This document shows, one piece after another, positions 26,162 to 34,843 of a stretch of DNA of 42,775 bases. The notes under the pieces are model-generated. The model ran no database searches and was not told the DNA's origin. It saw only the letters and a program-made list of their open reading frames with translations. Within the stretch, counting starts at the first letter, position 1. Each line of letters starts with the position of its first letter. A program made the translations under genes and the position numbers. The DNA is from JBBQSU01 sp038234815 (GTDB taxonomy: Bacteria; Planctomycetota; Phycisphaerae; Tepidisphaerales; Tepidisphaeraceae). The stretch spans positions 1-42,775 of the forward strand of contig JBBQSU010000009.1 of the NCBI GenBank assembly GCA_038234815.1, read 5' to 3'.

Positions 26162-26926
26162 ATGAACGCGAAAGTAGCATTTAATACTGCGAACCTGGTG
26201 GGACGGGTGACGGGGTATCGATTTAAAATGAGCGATTGGGGCAAGCAGCACGATGCCACGATGGTCGCGACCGACGAGCGGGAGTGGGCGAGCATCTGCC
26301 GGGACATTTCGGATGCGGGATTTACGGCCGTTGAGGTGTGGCTGGCGCACGTCGATCCGCGGATGATGGACGAGGCAAAGGCGAGGGCCTTTGGCCGGAT
26401 CATGGCCGATCACGGGCTGGCGCCGATCGCGTTGGCCGGGACACTGACCGAGGCGACCGCGCGAGTGTGCAACTGGCTGAACATTCCGCAGGTGGCCGGC
26501 GGGCTGTGGGGGACTGATCTGGCTTCGGTCGATCGGCTGGTTGCGTCGACTGGCATTCGCTACGGCTACGAAAATCATCCTGAAAAATCGGTCGCGGAAA
26601 TTTTATCGAAGGTAGAAGGTGCCGGGCCGGGGGTGGGGCTGGCGGTGGACACGGGCTGGCTGGTGACGCAGGGGCTGAATCCGCCGGAGACGATCCGTGC
26701 CTTGGGCAAGCGGGTGACGCACGTTCATGTGAAGGACTGCCGGGCCGGCTCGCACGAGACGGTTCCGCTGGGCACTGGCGCTGCCGATGTTCTGGGAATT
26801 ATCAGCGCGCTGAAAAGCTTAAATTATACCGGCTGGTATTCCTGGGAAGACGAGCCGGAAGCGCGCAACCCGCTGGACATCGCCAGCGAGATGTGCCAGA
26901 CCCTCGAACGGGCGATCAACGCGTGA
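26162..26926 (+). CDS. Sugar phosphate isomerase/epimerase (xylose isomerase-like TIM barrel)
   Basis: 254 residues from the ATG at 26162, chosen because GGAG lies seven bases upstream; longer frames start in unremarkable sequence. The protein belongs to the AP_endonuc_2 / IolE-like superfamily: SDAGFTAVEVWLAHVDP, GLAPIALAGTL, IRYGYENHPEKS with a metal-ligand-type Glu, VGLAVDTGWLV with an Asp, THVHVKDCRA (HVK motif with His) and YTGWYSWEDEPEA with Glu. These are the metal-site positions of isomerases and epimerases in this family. The substrate cannot be read from sequence. The gene follows the AraC gene by 264 bases on the same strand and fits a uronate or sugar-acid pathway next to GH4, but there is no proof of common regulation. 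Confidence 0.85.
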   Translation: MNAKVAFNTANLVGRVTGYRFKMSDWGKQHDATMVATDEREWASICRDISDAGFTAVEVWLAHVDPRMMDEAKARAFGRIMADHGLAPIALAGTLTEATARVCNWLNIPQVAGGLWGTDLASVDRLVASTGIRYGYENHPEKSVAEILSKVEGAGPGVGLAVDTGWLVTQGLNPPETIRALGKRVTHVHVKDCRAGSHETVPLGTGAADVLGIISALKSLNYTGWYSWEDEPEARNPLDIASEMCQTLERAINA

Positions 26927-26977
26927 ATCATTCCGGTCGTCTCGCCTGCCACATTCCCAGGGCATTGGCGCTGTCGA

Positions 26978-29900
26978 TCAGGCCACTCCAACAGGCTCGC
27001 GCACTTGCGCCGGTTGCAGCAGCGTTTCGATTTCGGCCATGGCCCGATCCATCTTTGGATACCGGACCTCGCGATAGCCGGTGACGGATTCCGGGCATTT
27101 CAATGCCGCTAAAGCCTGCTCATAAGCCGCAGGATCAGACAGGGAAATTCTTTCCAGCAACGCGCGATACCAGTCTCGGAATTGCACGTCCCGGGCGTGC
27201 CACTGGGGCAGCTTCCGGCACCATTTCATCCTGCTCACCAGCTTCAGTTGCCAGTCGCGGGTGGTGATTTTCAAACGGATGCGCCGCTTGCCGATGTTAA
27301 ATTCGGGGCTGGTGAAATGGCGGTAGAGAATTTTGTCTCCATTGCTGAGATCAACGCCATATTTTTCGAGGTCACGCTGGGTTTTTTCATAGCGCGTCAG
27401 CAGATAAGCGACGTAAGGCTCGTCCTTTATCAGCATTACCTTGGCGAGATTCCAGATTACCGCGTGCGTGGCCGCATAAGCATTGGCGGCCAAGTCCTTC
27501 TTATAGACGCTGCGCACGGCGTCGAGATACTTTTTGGCCAGGCGCGCGTCCTGATACTGCATCAGGTCATAGAGCCGGACGGCCAGGTCGTACTTGCTCT
27601 GGTCGCCGAGATGGCGCATCAGCTTCATCGCGCTCTCCACCAGCCGCTCATAAGCTTCGGCGTGTTTGCGGCCGAATAACTTCGTCTTGCGGAGGATGCG
27701 CACCTTGTTAGTGGCCAGTTGGTCCCAGGTTTGGGGCTGCGGGCGACGCGGCAGCGAGTTCGGCTCCAAGGCCAGTTTTCGGCCGATGTTAAAGGCCTTG
27801 AGATTCTTTCGATGATCCCGGCGGATGCTGTCCTTGATGGCCCAGGCAATCGCATGGGCGCTGACGGGAATCAACCCAAGCTGAAACGCCACGCCCAGCA
27901 TCATGATGTTGACGAACTGCTTCGATCCCAGCCGCTGCTCGCACAGCTCGCTGAGGTTTTTTGCATAGCTGTGCCCAGCGTCGCAGTGCTTGAGGATTTC
28001 GTCACGAAGTTCCTCGGGATCCACATCGCTCTTGCCCAGCAGCGTGTAAACCGTCGGCTGCTTGTGCAGGTTTAGCACGGCGGCGGTACGGTCCTTGTGG
28101 GCGATTCGGAAATACTCCCGGGGATCGGTTGCGCGGGCAGCTTCGAGGATATCAATCCCCAACAGCAGATTGGCCCGGCCATAAGGAATGGCGCCGGTGG
28201 TTGCATAATTTGCCCGCGGTGCCGGGGGCCGATGCTTGTGAACGGCCGCGGATGCGTCGGCGGAGCCGGTGGTCGAATCGGCGGTGGCGTAGAGCGAGTT
28301 GCCCGACAGGCCATGCACGGCGCTGGCGTTTTTGTCCTCGCGTTCAGTGCGCGATCCAGCGCTCACGGCCGTGACCGTCGCCCGGGCCTCGGGCGCTTGA
28401 TCGGCCTGTCCGTCGTTAATGAAAGTCATCTGCCCGAACACCCCGCCGTTGCGGATGGCCAGGCCTTTCTTGTCCTGGAACAAGACGGAATACCCCTGCT
28501 TGTGGCCGGCCCGCACCAGGATCGCGCCGACCACACCAATGCCCATCCCGCCCACGCCCGACATATGCACCCGCCACATGTCACCCGGCTTATCCATGGC
28601 ATGAACCACCTGCGGATCGGGAAGTTTATCCAGGCCCATGTGCGGAAGCGTGTAGCGCCGGCGCTTAGAGCGGACGATCTTCACTTCCTCAAAGCTCGGG
28701 CATGGCTTAACCTGTTTGCCGAACGAATTACTGGTGGTGACCCGGACGCAGGCGCCGTCGTTCACGCACCAGGTCAGATCGGTGTCGATCTTGCGGCCGT
28801 AGTCGGTCTCCAGGGTCGTCAAACCCGGGCAAGCCGTGGCGAGCGTGCATTCCAGGCAATGCTCGCAAACCTCCGGCGTGATGTTCATGTGGGTTTTTTC
28901 AGGCAGATAACCCTTTTCCTTGATGACCTTCCGCTCGGCCTTAAGTTCCTTCCGATGATAGGTGATGCCGCATTCCTTGTCGGCGATGATGACCTTCACA
29001 CCCGGCTTAAGAATCGTCCCTTCCAGGAGCGTCTGATATTTTCCGCGGTCGGCCGGCGAAAGCCGCACGATGGGCATGTCCACGAGGCTGGCCATTCCGC
29101 GCACGACCGCTTCGATGTCCTGCCGATAGCTGTCGTTGCCCAGCACGTCGTGGTCCGTGCCGGCGTGTTCCTGGTGCCCGGTCATCGCCGTCGTGTCGTT
29201 CTTCAGGATGATGAAGGTGATGTCCTGACCGGCTTTGATGGCATTGCTGATGCCGATCTGCCCGGAATGGAAAAACGTTCCGTCACCCATGAAGACGATC
29301 TGTTTATTGGTGATGAACGGATCGATGCCCGATCCCGTTCCGCTGCCCAGGCCCATCCCGCTGTAGTTGTGCATGAGCTGTTCGGTGGGCGCGAACATGA
29401 GCATGGTGTAGCAGCCGGTGTCGCCGTGGGCGACCAGGTCCACGGGCTTCATCCCATGAACGTCCTGCATGTATTTTTCGTCGGCCAGGTTCTTGCGGAT
29501 TTCCAGCAGCGCTGCCGACGAATCCCTGTGCGGACAGCCCGGGCAAAATGTCGGCGTCCGTGGAACGATCAGGTCGCTAATCACTTTCAAATTCGGCCGC
29601 GAGGCTTCCCGGATCAATCCCATCACCTCGGCCAGCCGGCCGTTGCGCGCCTCGAGGGGGATTTCCGTCGTTTCCTGCAATAGCGGAATGATGATGCGCG
29701 CCAGTTCCGAAGGGCTTAACCCCCGTGTATCCGGGATGCCCGCCAGCGGCGTGCCGTCGGCCCGGGCCGGAAACGCCTTGCCATAAAGCTTCCCCGAAAG
29801 CGCGTTGGCTTCTTCGTGATTAAACTCCCGGAACAGCGAGTCCCGGATGTTCTTCTCCAAAAAGCTCCGCCGCTCTTCGATGACAATCATCCGCTTGCAC

Positions 29901-30850
29901 GACCGGGCGAATTCCTTGACGAGCTTCACGTCGGCCGGATAGCTCAGGCCCAGGTTGAGAATGGGAAACGCGTCCAGCAGGCCGACGTCCGACAGTACAT
30001 GGCGCAGATAAGGCCGGGCCATGCCGGTGGTGATAAACCCCACCGGGGCAATCGCCTCGACAGCATCGGCCCCGGCCAGTTTCGCCGTCGCGGGGTAAAT
30101 CTTGTTGACGCCCAATTCGCGGGCCGCCTGCATGGTGATCTCGAACCGATCGCGCACGCCCAGCTCTTTTTGCCAGGTGCGCGGGGGCAACAGCACCGTG
30201 CGCTGGACCGGAATCGCCTGCGTTTCCAGCGTCACCTTGTTCAGCATGTTCAGCTTGGGGAATTGATTGGGCTTGCAGTCCACCGTCCCCCCGCCGTCGG
30301 CCTGCGCGGTGGTGACAATAAACCCGACATACAGCCCCGCGGACTTGGAAAGTTTAAGCGAGAGGTCGATCCAATCCTTCACTTCCTGAATGGTGCCAGG
30401 CTCGACGACGACCATGCGGAGGTGTTCGCAGAGGAAGCGTGAATCGGCGGGCACCTGCGTGCTGTCACACCAGGGGTCCTCGCCGCAGATGACGATCGCG
30501 CCGCCTTCGGGATGGGCGCCTGCGAGCGTGGCCAACGCCAGCGCATCGGCGGCCACGTGCAAGCCCACGTTCTTCATCGCCACGATGGTCCGGCAGGGCA
30601 GCATCTGCGAGCCATTGGCCGCGGCGCTGGCCAGGGCCTCGTTGTTGGCTTGATAAGCCCGGATGCCGTTCTTCGTCAGAATCGGCGCGATGTCACCAAG
30701 GATGTCGAAGAATCCAGCGATAGGAGAGCCGGGATACCCGGTTAGTAAGTGGACGCCGCCGTCCACTTCCAGCGCACCTTTGATGAGCAGTTCGTTGCCA
30801 GTGAAGATTTCCCGGCCTGAAGAGGCCAGAAAGCGGGGATCGATCGCCAT
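26978..30850 (-). CDS. Fused indolepyruvate:ferredoxin oxidoreductase
   Basis: 1290 residues from the ATG at 30850 (GGA seven bases upstream). These enzymes decarboxylate aryl-2-oxoacids (from Trp, Phe, Tyr) to acyl-CoA with ferredoxin. Parts in order: PorA-like pyrimidine domain (GNELLIKGALEVDGGVHLLTGYPGSP, AAANGSQML), TPP-binding domain (TFCPGCPHRDS, AHGDTGCYTMLM, MGDGTFFHSG, LKNDTTAMTG), a Cys-rich segment CEHCLECTLATAC...CVNDGAC near residue 660, the catalytic gamma domain (MSGVGGMGIGVVGAILVRAG, QKNGG-like KKGLAIRNGGVFG), and a C-terminal DUF6537-like region. An Ala/Ser/Thr-rich insert of roughly 70 residues (about 810-890) splits the gamma domain. The open frame continues 3.6 kb further upstream as an artefact of GC-rich DNA. 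Confidence 0.93.
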   Translation of the reverse strand: MAIDPRFLASSGREIFTGNELLIKGALEVDGGVHLLTGYPGSPIAGFFDILGDIAPILTKNGIRAYQANNEALASAAANGSQMLPCRTIVAMKNVGLHVAADALALATLAGAHPEGGAIVICGEDPWCDSTQVPADSRFLCEHLRMVVVEPGTIQEVKDWIDLSLKLSKSAGLYVGFIVTTAQADGGGTVDCKPNQFPKLNMLNKVTLETQAIPVQRTVLLPPRTWQKELGVRDRFEITMQAARELGVNKIYPATAKLAGADAVEAIAPVGFITTGMARPYLRHVLSDVGLLDAFPILNLGLSYPADVKLVKEFARSCKRMIVIEERRSFLEKNIRDSLFREFNHEEANALSGKLYGKAFPARADGTPLAGIPDTRGLSPSELARIIIPLLQETTEIPLEARNGRLAEVMGLIREASRPNLKVISDLIVPRTPTFCPGCPHRDSSAALLEIRKNLADEKYMQDVHGMKPVDLVAHGDTGCYTMLMFAPTEQLMHNYSGMGLGSGTGSGIDPFITNKQIVFMGDGTFFHSGQIGISNAIKAGQDITFIILKNDTTAMTGHQEHAGTDHDVLGNDSYRQDIEAVVRGMASLVDMPIVRLSPADRGKYQTLLEGTILKPGVKVIIADKECGITYHRKELKAERKVIKEKGYLPEKTHMNITPEVCEHCLECTLATACPGLTTLETDYGRKIDTDLTWCVNDGACVRVTTSNSFGKQVKPCPSFEEVKIVRSKRRRYTLPHMGLDKLPDPQVVHAMDKPGDMWRVHMSGVGGMGIGVVGAILVRAGHKQGYSVLFQDKKGLAIRNGGVFGQMTFINDGQADQAPEARATVTAVSAGSRTEREDKNASAVHGLSGNSLYATADSTTGSADASAAVHKHRPPAPRANYATTGAIPYGRANLLLGIDILEAARATDPREYFRIAHKDRTAAVLNLHKQPTVYTLLGKSDVDPEELRDEILKHCDAGHSYAKNLSELCEQRLGSKQFVNIMMLGVAFQLGLIPVSAHAIAWAIKDSIRRDHRKNLKAFNIGRKLALEPNSLPRRPQPQTWDQLATNKVRILRKTKLFGRKHAEAYERLVESAMKLMRHLGDQSKYDLAVRLYDLMQYQDARLAKKYLDAVRSVYKKDLAANAYAATHAVIWNLAKVMLIKDEPYVAYLLTRYEKTQRDLEKYGVDLSNGDKILYRHFTSPEFNIGKRRIRLKITTRDWQLKLVSRMKWCRKLPQWHARDVQFRDWYRALLERISLSDPAAYEQALAALKCPESVTGYREVRYPKMDRAMAEIETLLQPAQVREPVGVA

Positions 30851-31291
30851 AATGTAGTCCGTCCATGGGGCCGCATCCGACGTTGCCGTCGCTGCTTCGG
30901 CCCAACACGCGGGGTCTTGCCGGTTCACCGACAAAACGCGACGTGGCTTACCCTTACAAGGCCCATCGAACCTTAGACAAGGCCCGGGGGCGGGGCAGGA
31001 GACGTCGTTGAACACCGCGAGGTAAGAGACTCTTCGCCACACCCGGGGGTTCAAGGCCCGAGGGGCTGTATTCACTTTTTCACACCGGCCAGAGGCAGGA
31101 AAACCCAGCCTTGGCCGCCGGCCATTGTAGGGGCAATGCCCGCCGATGGCAAAGCCAAAAAACGCCCGCTGCCCAGGATCGCCAAAAACCTTCCAACATC
31201 CGCTGCGTGCCATGGAACTTTTCGCCGGCCCGTGCGTCCAAGCATAAGCCGGGCAACTCGGGTAAACTTTTTGGCTACAAGGAACCAGACT
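30851..31291. other. Divergent intergenic region, no gene recognised
   Basis: These 441 bases lie between the divergent oxidoreductase and MuiA-like genes. Short open frames on both strands have no recognisable product and are considered chance frames. GC-rich short inverted repeats occur around 31050-31130, but none is a convincing terminator or riboswitch. The promoter positions of both genes could not be assigned. Confidence 0.4.
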
Positions 31292-33133
31292 ATGAAACAC
31301 TTCGTCACGCTGTTCGTGCTGACCCTCTCGGCCGTCATCGTAAACGCCGCCGACAAGCCACTTGAACTTCGCGGGAAAATCGATTCGGTCACGGTCTATC
31401 GCGGGCAGGCGCTGGTGGCCCGGGTGATTGAAGTGCCGGCACCGGGCGGGCTGAAGGAAATCGTTATCACCGATCTGCCCCCGCGAGTGGTGGCCAGCAG
31501 CGTGTTTGCCGAAAGCCTTGACGGTGCCGAGGTGCGCTCGGTCCTGTTCCGTGAACGCGCCGTGGATAAAGACGTGCGCGAGGAGGCCCGGAAGCTCGAC
31601 GACGCCCTGCGCGGCGTGCAGGACGAAATCGTTGCCAACCAACGCGGGCTGCAAACCCTTGCCGAGCAGCGCGAATATCTTAACAAGCTGGAGGGCTTCG
31701 TCGCCCCGACGGCGCAGTTGGAACTCACCAAAGGCGTTCTCAATGCAGAGACCATCAAGACGCTCACCGCGTTTCAGTTCGATCAGCGGGCCCTCGTGGC
31801 CGTCAACGAACTGAAACTGAAAAAAGAAGGCAGAGAACTGACCGACAAGCTGCAAATTCTTCAGCGGCAGCGCGCCGAACTGACCGGCGGATCGAACCGC
31901 AGCGTGCGCGAGGCCGTGATTTTCGCGCAAATCCCCGAGGCCGGCGGAAAAATGCGCCTGCGCTATCTCGTCGATTCGGCCACCTGGTTCCCCTCCTACA
32001 ACCTTCGCGCCGAACACGACGCCAAGCAGGTCAGACTCGAATTCAATGCCTCCATCCAACAGCTTTCCGGCGAGGACTGGACCGACGTGCAGATGACCCT
32101 CAGCACCGCGACCCCTTCGATGGTGGCCATGGCGCCGGCGCTTGATCCGCTCAGCGTCTCGCTCCAGGCGGCAGTGTCCGGCAAGCCCGACGCATCGGCG
32201 GCCGGATACTACGAACTGAAATCGCAGCTCGAAGAGACCAAGAAAACGCTCAACTATCAGCGCGGCACCAAGGGCAACTCGTTCAACCGTGATAATGCCC
32301 CCATGCAACAGCAGGCACAGCAGTCGATGCAGCCCAACGGAGAGCAGAATCAAGCGGCAGGGGACGAGGTCGATGGCCTCGACAGAGCCATCAATGGCAC
32401 CGCCCGTGACCTCCAGGTCCTTGAAATCATGTCCAAGGACGTTCAGAAAAAGTCCGACAGCAAGCGCACCGGCGATGAAACCGTGAGCGTCACCTATCAA
32501 CTGGCCAACCGGACTTCGCTGCCCTCTCGGCAGGACATGCAGCTCATCCAAGTCGCCTCCAGTCAGGTGAAGGCCGAATTCTTCAAACTGGCCGCGCCGG
32601 TGTTGACGACTTATGTCTACGACCAGGCGACGCTGACCAACGACGGCAAGATGGTGCTGCTGGCCGGGCCGTCGGCCTCTTATCTGGGCGGGCAATTCGT
32701 TGGCGGCGGGCAGATCCCAACGGTCGCGGTCGGTGAAACTTTCACCGTCGGCTTCGGTATCGACTCGGCCCTGCGGGCCAGGCGCGAAATGCGCACCAAG
32801 ACCGAAACCACGCAAGGCGGAAACAAGGTACTGAACTTCGAGTATCAACTGATCGTCGAAAACTTCGGGTCCACCCCGGCCACCGTGCGCCTCACCGATC
32901 GACTGCCCACCAGCAAGGAGAACGAAGTCACCAGCCAATTGATCGAATCCTCGCTGGAACTGAGCAAAGACCCGACGTATCTGAAACAGGACCGCAAGAA
33001 CAACCTGCTTCGCTGGGATCTGCCCGTGCCGGCGCAGGCCATTGGCCCGCAGGCCGCCACGCTGGATTACAAATTCCAGTTGCAGTTTGATCGGCAGATG
33101 TCGATCGTCGGAATGCCAACGCTGCGGAAATAA
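31292..33133 (+). CDS. Exported MuiA-like protein with DUF4140/DUF4139 domains
   Basis: 613 residues from the ATG at 31292 with AAGGA eight bases upstream. A signal peptide is present (MKHFVTLFVLTLSAVIVNAA). The DUF4140 part starts with ELRGKIDSVTVYRGQALVARVIEVPAPGG and LPPRVVASSVFAES, followed by a long coiled-coil stretch (KLDDALRGVQDEIVANQRGLQTLAEQ). The DUF4139 beta-sandwich has MRLRYLVDSATWFPSYNLRAEHD, EDWTDVQMTLSTA and, at the end, LVENFGSTPATVRLTDRLPTSK and LRWDLPVPAQA. A Gln/Asn-rich linker (about residues 330-370) lies between. The family is often named mucoidy inhibitor A, but its biochemical role is unknown. Periplasmic location is inferred. Single gene; the Nudix gene follows 63 bases later. 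Confidence 0.88.
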   Translation: MKHFVTLFVLTLSAVIVNAADKPLELRGKIDSVTVYRGQALVARVIEVPAPGGLKEIVITDLPPRVVASSVFAESLDGAEVRSVLFRERAVDKDVREEARKLDDALRGVQDEIVANQRGLQTLAEQREYLNKLEGFVAPTAQLELTKGVLNAETIKTLTAFQFDQRALVAVNELKLKKEGRELTDKLQILQRQRAELTGGSNRSVREAVIFAQIPEAGGKMRLRYLVDSATWFPSYNLRAEHDAKQVRLEFNASIQQLSGEDWTDVQMTLSTATPSMVAMAPALDPLSVSLQAAVSGKPDASAAGYYELKSQLEETKKTLNYQRGTKGNSFNRDNAPMQQQAQQSMQPNGEQNQAAGDEVDGLDRAINGTARDLQVLEIMSKDVQKKSDSKRTGDETVSVTYQLANRTSLPSRQDMQLIQVASSQVKAEFFKLAAPVLTTYVYDQATLTNDGKMVLLAGPSASYLGGQFVGGGQIPTVAVGETFTVGFGIDSALRARREMRTKTETTQGGNKVLNFEYQLIVENFGSTPATVRLTDRLPTSKENEVTSQLIESSLELSKDPTYLKQDRKNNLLRWDLPVPAQAIGPQAATLDYKFQLQFDRQMSIVGMPTLRK

Positions 33134-33196
33134 TCGGCCGCGGACTTGGCGCATTAGGCCAGGCGCGCTCCGGGGATTTTCGCTTGTCGGGCCGAT

Positions 33197-33976
33197 ATGA
33201 TCCACACGGATATGCACCCGACAAGCGCCATGCCCGAGCCACCGTTTACCATCCTGGCCAGGGGGACTTGGACGCGCGACCAAGTGCGCCTGCGACAGGT
33301 GAGCAGCACCCGGCGGATCGATCCGAACGTGGAAACGGCCATCGAGAACGCCTGGGCACAAGCCACCGCTGGCGCCAATCGACTGCTCTTCGACGGACCA
33401 ATGTGCCGCGTGGAACATTTTCACTTTTCCTCCGACGCGGTATCGATGGACTGGTCGCCGACGAGTTTCCGCGTATTTTTCGGAACGAATCTGCGAATCG
33501 CCGACGCACCGGCCCCAATGCCGCTCGACACGCTGGCCAGCCCCATCGGCGTCAGCACCGCGCTGCTCAGCCGCGACGGCTTCCTCCTCTTTGGCCGGCG
33601 TAACGCCCGCGTGGCCTACCATCCCAACCGCGTCCACCCGTTCGCCGGGTCGCTCGAACCGGCCGAGGCCCACGACCCATTCGCCGCCCCGGAGCGCGAG
33701 CTTCAAGAAGAACTGCATTTGCAGCGCGATGATCTGTCGGACATTCGCTTGATCGGGCTGGTACAGGACCGATCTTTGCGTCAGCCTGAACTGGTCTTTG
33801 CCGTTCGATCGCGGCGCTCTCTGTCCGACATCACCAAGCGCCTCGACCCGGCCGAACACGCCGGCGTGCGGGCCGTCGCTATCGGCCAGATCGACGCTGC
33901 CCGGCGCGATCCCGTCTTCACCCCGGTGGCGCAGGCCGTTCTTCAACTCTGTCAAATGCAACCTTTTTGCATTTGA
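33197..33976 (+). CDS. NUDT22-like Nudix protein (putative UDP-sugar hydrolase)
   Basis: 259 residues from the ATG at 33197; in-frame ATGs at 33212 and 33230 are alternatives, no strong ribosome site. Human NUDT22, as I recall it, has the same two-part layout: an N-terminal domain with RLLFDGPMCRVEHF (LFDAP-type) and TSFRVFFGTNL (TSYRDFLGTNW-type), then a Nudix domain starting PIGVSTALLSRDGFLLFGRR. The Nudix box is stretched, as in NUDT22: Gly at the start, GSLEPAE, a nine-residue gap, then RELQEELHL. NUDT22 hydrolyses UDP-glucose and UDP-galactose; applying that here is inference. The stop codon lies inside the palindrome that precedes the metal transporter. Confidence 0.75.
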   Translation: MIHTDMHPTSAMPEPPFTILARGTWTRDQVRLRQVSSTRRIDPNVETAIENAWAQATAGANRLLFDGPMCRVEHFHFSSDAVSMDWSPTSFRVFFGTNLRIADAPAPMPLDTLASPIGVSTALLSRDGFLLFGRRNARVAYHPNRVHPFAGSLEPAEAHDPFAAPERELQEELHLQRDDLSDIRLIGLVQDRSLRQPELVFAVRSRRSLSDITKRLDPAEHAGVRAVAIGQIDAARRDPVFTPVAQAVLQLCQMQPFCI

Positions 33977-33994
33977 ATTTCCCCCTCCTACAAT
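33952..33994 (+). promoter_or_regulatory. 25-bp perfect palindrome overlapping the promoter of the metal ABC transporter
   Basis: TCAAATGCAA (33952-33961) and TTGCATTTGA (33967-33976) are exact reverse complements around the five-base centre CCTTT. In GC-rich DNA a ten-base-arm AT-rich dyad is not expected by chance. A -35-like TTGCAT (33967-33972) and TACAAT (33989-33994) with 16-base spacing give a promoter whose -35 is inside the dyad. Transcription would start about 34001, a few bases before the ATG at 34004, which lacks a ribosome site; a leaderless mRNA is likely. Size and context suit a Fur-family (Zur) or MntR repressor site. Confidence 0.65.
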
Positions 33995-34003
33995 GTTGTT
34001 CCG

Positions 34004-34801
34004 ATGCCGAATCTGGTTGCCATTTCCGATCTGGACTTTGCCTATCGCGAGCAGTTGGTGCTGCGCGGCATCCGGCTGGACGTGCCTGCCGGCATCACGC
34101 TCGGCGTGATCGGCCCAAACGGCGGCGGAAAAACCACGCTCCTGCGCCTCCTCACCGGACTGCTGCAACCGACTCAGGGGTCCATCTCCATCGCCGGAAT
34201 GACCCCGACCGACGCCCGCAGGCGGGGCAGCGTTATCGGCTATCTCCCACAAAATCCGAGCATCCCCGAGCGATTTCCCATCAGCACGCGGCAACTGGTG
34301 CGCCTGGGGCTGGCCGGCAAAACGGGACTGCTGCGCAGCGCCGCGGCCGACGATCTGCATTTCGTCGAACACCTGCTGGAGCGCATGGGCCTGGCCGAAC
34401 TGGCCGACCGGCCCATCGGCGACCTGTCGGGTGGACAATTGCAACGCGCGCTCATCGCCAAGGCGCTGGCACCTCGCCCGGCCCTGCTGGTACTGGACGA
34501 GCCGACCACCGGCATCGATTCGCTGGGCCAGCGGCAGTTCATCGAGTTGATCGTCGCGCTAAAGGCCGAACTGAAGTTGACGATTGTTCTTGTCAGCCAC
34601 GACCTCCGCGCCGTCAGCGCCATGTCTGACCGCATCGCCTGTCTGAACGTCACCCTGCATTACCATGACATCCCGCAGCACCTGCCGGCGGAACTGATGT
34701 ACCAGATGTTTGCCTGCGACCTCGAAGCCATTGGCCTGCAAAAGCCGGTGCAGTTGGGATTGCCCCGGGCCAAACCGGTGACCGTCCCCGCCGGACCGTA
34801 A
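34004..34801 (+). CDS. Metal (zinc/manganese) ABC transporter ATP-binding protein
   Basis: 265 residues. ZnuC/MntB/TroB-type ATPase: Walker A GPNGGGKTT (37-45), Q-loop YLPQNPSIPERFPIS typical for the metal-chelate group, signature LSGGQLQRA, Walker B LLVLDEPTTGID, and H-loop LVSHDLRAVSAMSDRIACLN. The ATPase drives uptake of Zn2+ or Mn2+ by the permease encoded 42 bases downstream. The C-terminus is an extension of about 30 residues after the ATPase core. No substrate-binding protein gene (ZnuA-like) is adjacent, so it must be encoded elsewhere. The palindrome at 33952-33976 suggests metal-responsive repression. Confidence 0.92.
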   Translation: MPNLVAISDLDFAYREQLVLRGIRLDVPAGITLGVIGPNGGGKTTLLRLLTGLLQPTQGSISIAGMTPTDARRRGSVIGYLPQNPSIPERFPISTRQLVRLGLAGKTGLLRSAAADDLHFVEHLLERMGLAELADRPIGDLSGGQLQRALIAKALAPRPALLVLDEPTTGIDSLGQRQFIELIVALKAELKLTIVLVSHDLRAVSAMSDRIACLNVTLHYHDIPQHLPAELMYQMFACDLEAIGLQKPVQLGLPRAKPVTVPAGP

Positions 34802-34843
34802 ACTTTTTTATCCAAGCGCGCCGCATTTTTTTTCGCTCAACGC

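Noticed and set aside
30851..34444. Continuous minus-strand open frame of 7.4 kb (26978-34444) suggesting a giant protein
   Set aside because: The part beyond 30850 is antisense to the MuiA-like, Nudix and ABC genes and has no domain; it stays open because of high GC and codon bias on the opposite strand. The oxidoreductase ends its recognisable N-terminus at 30850.
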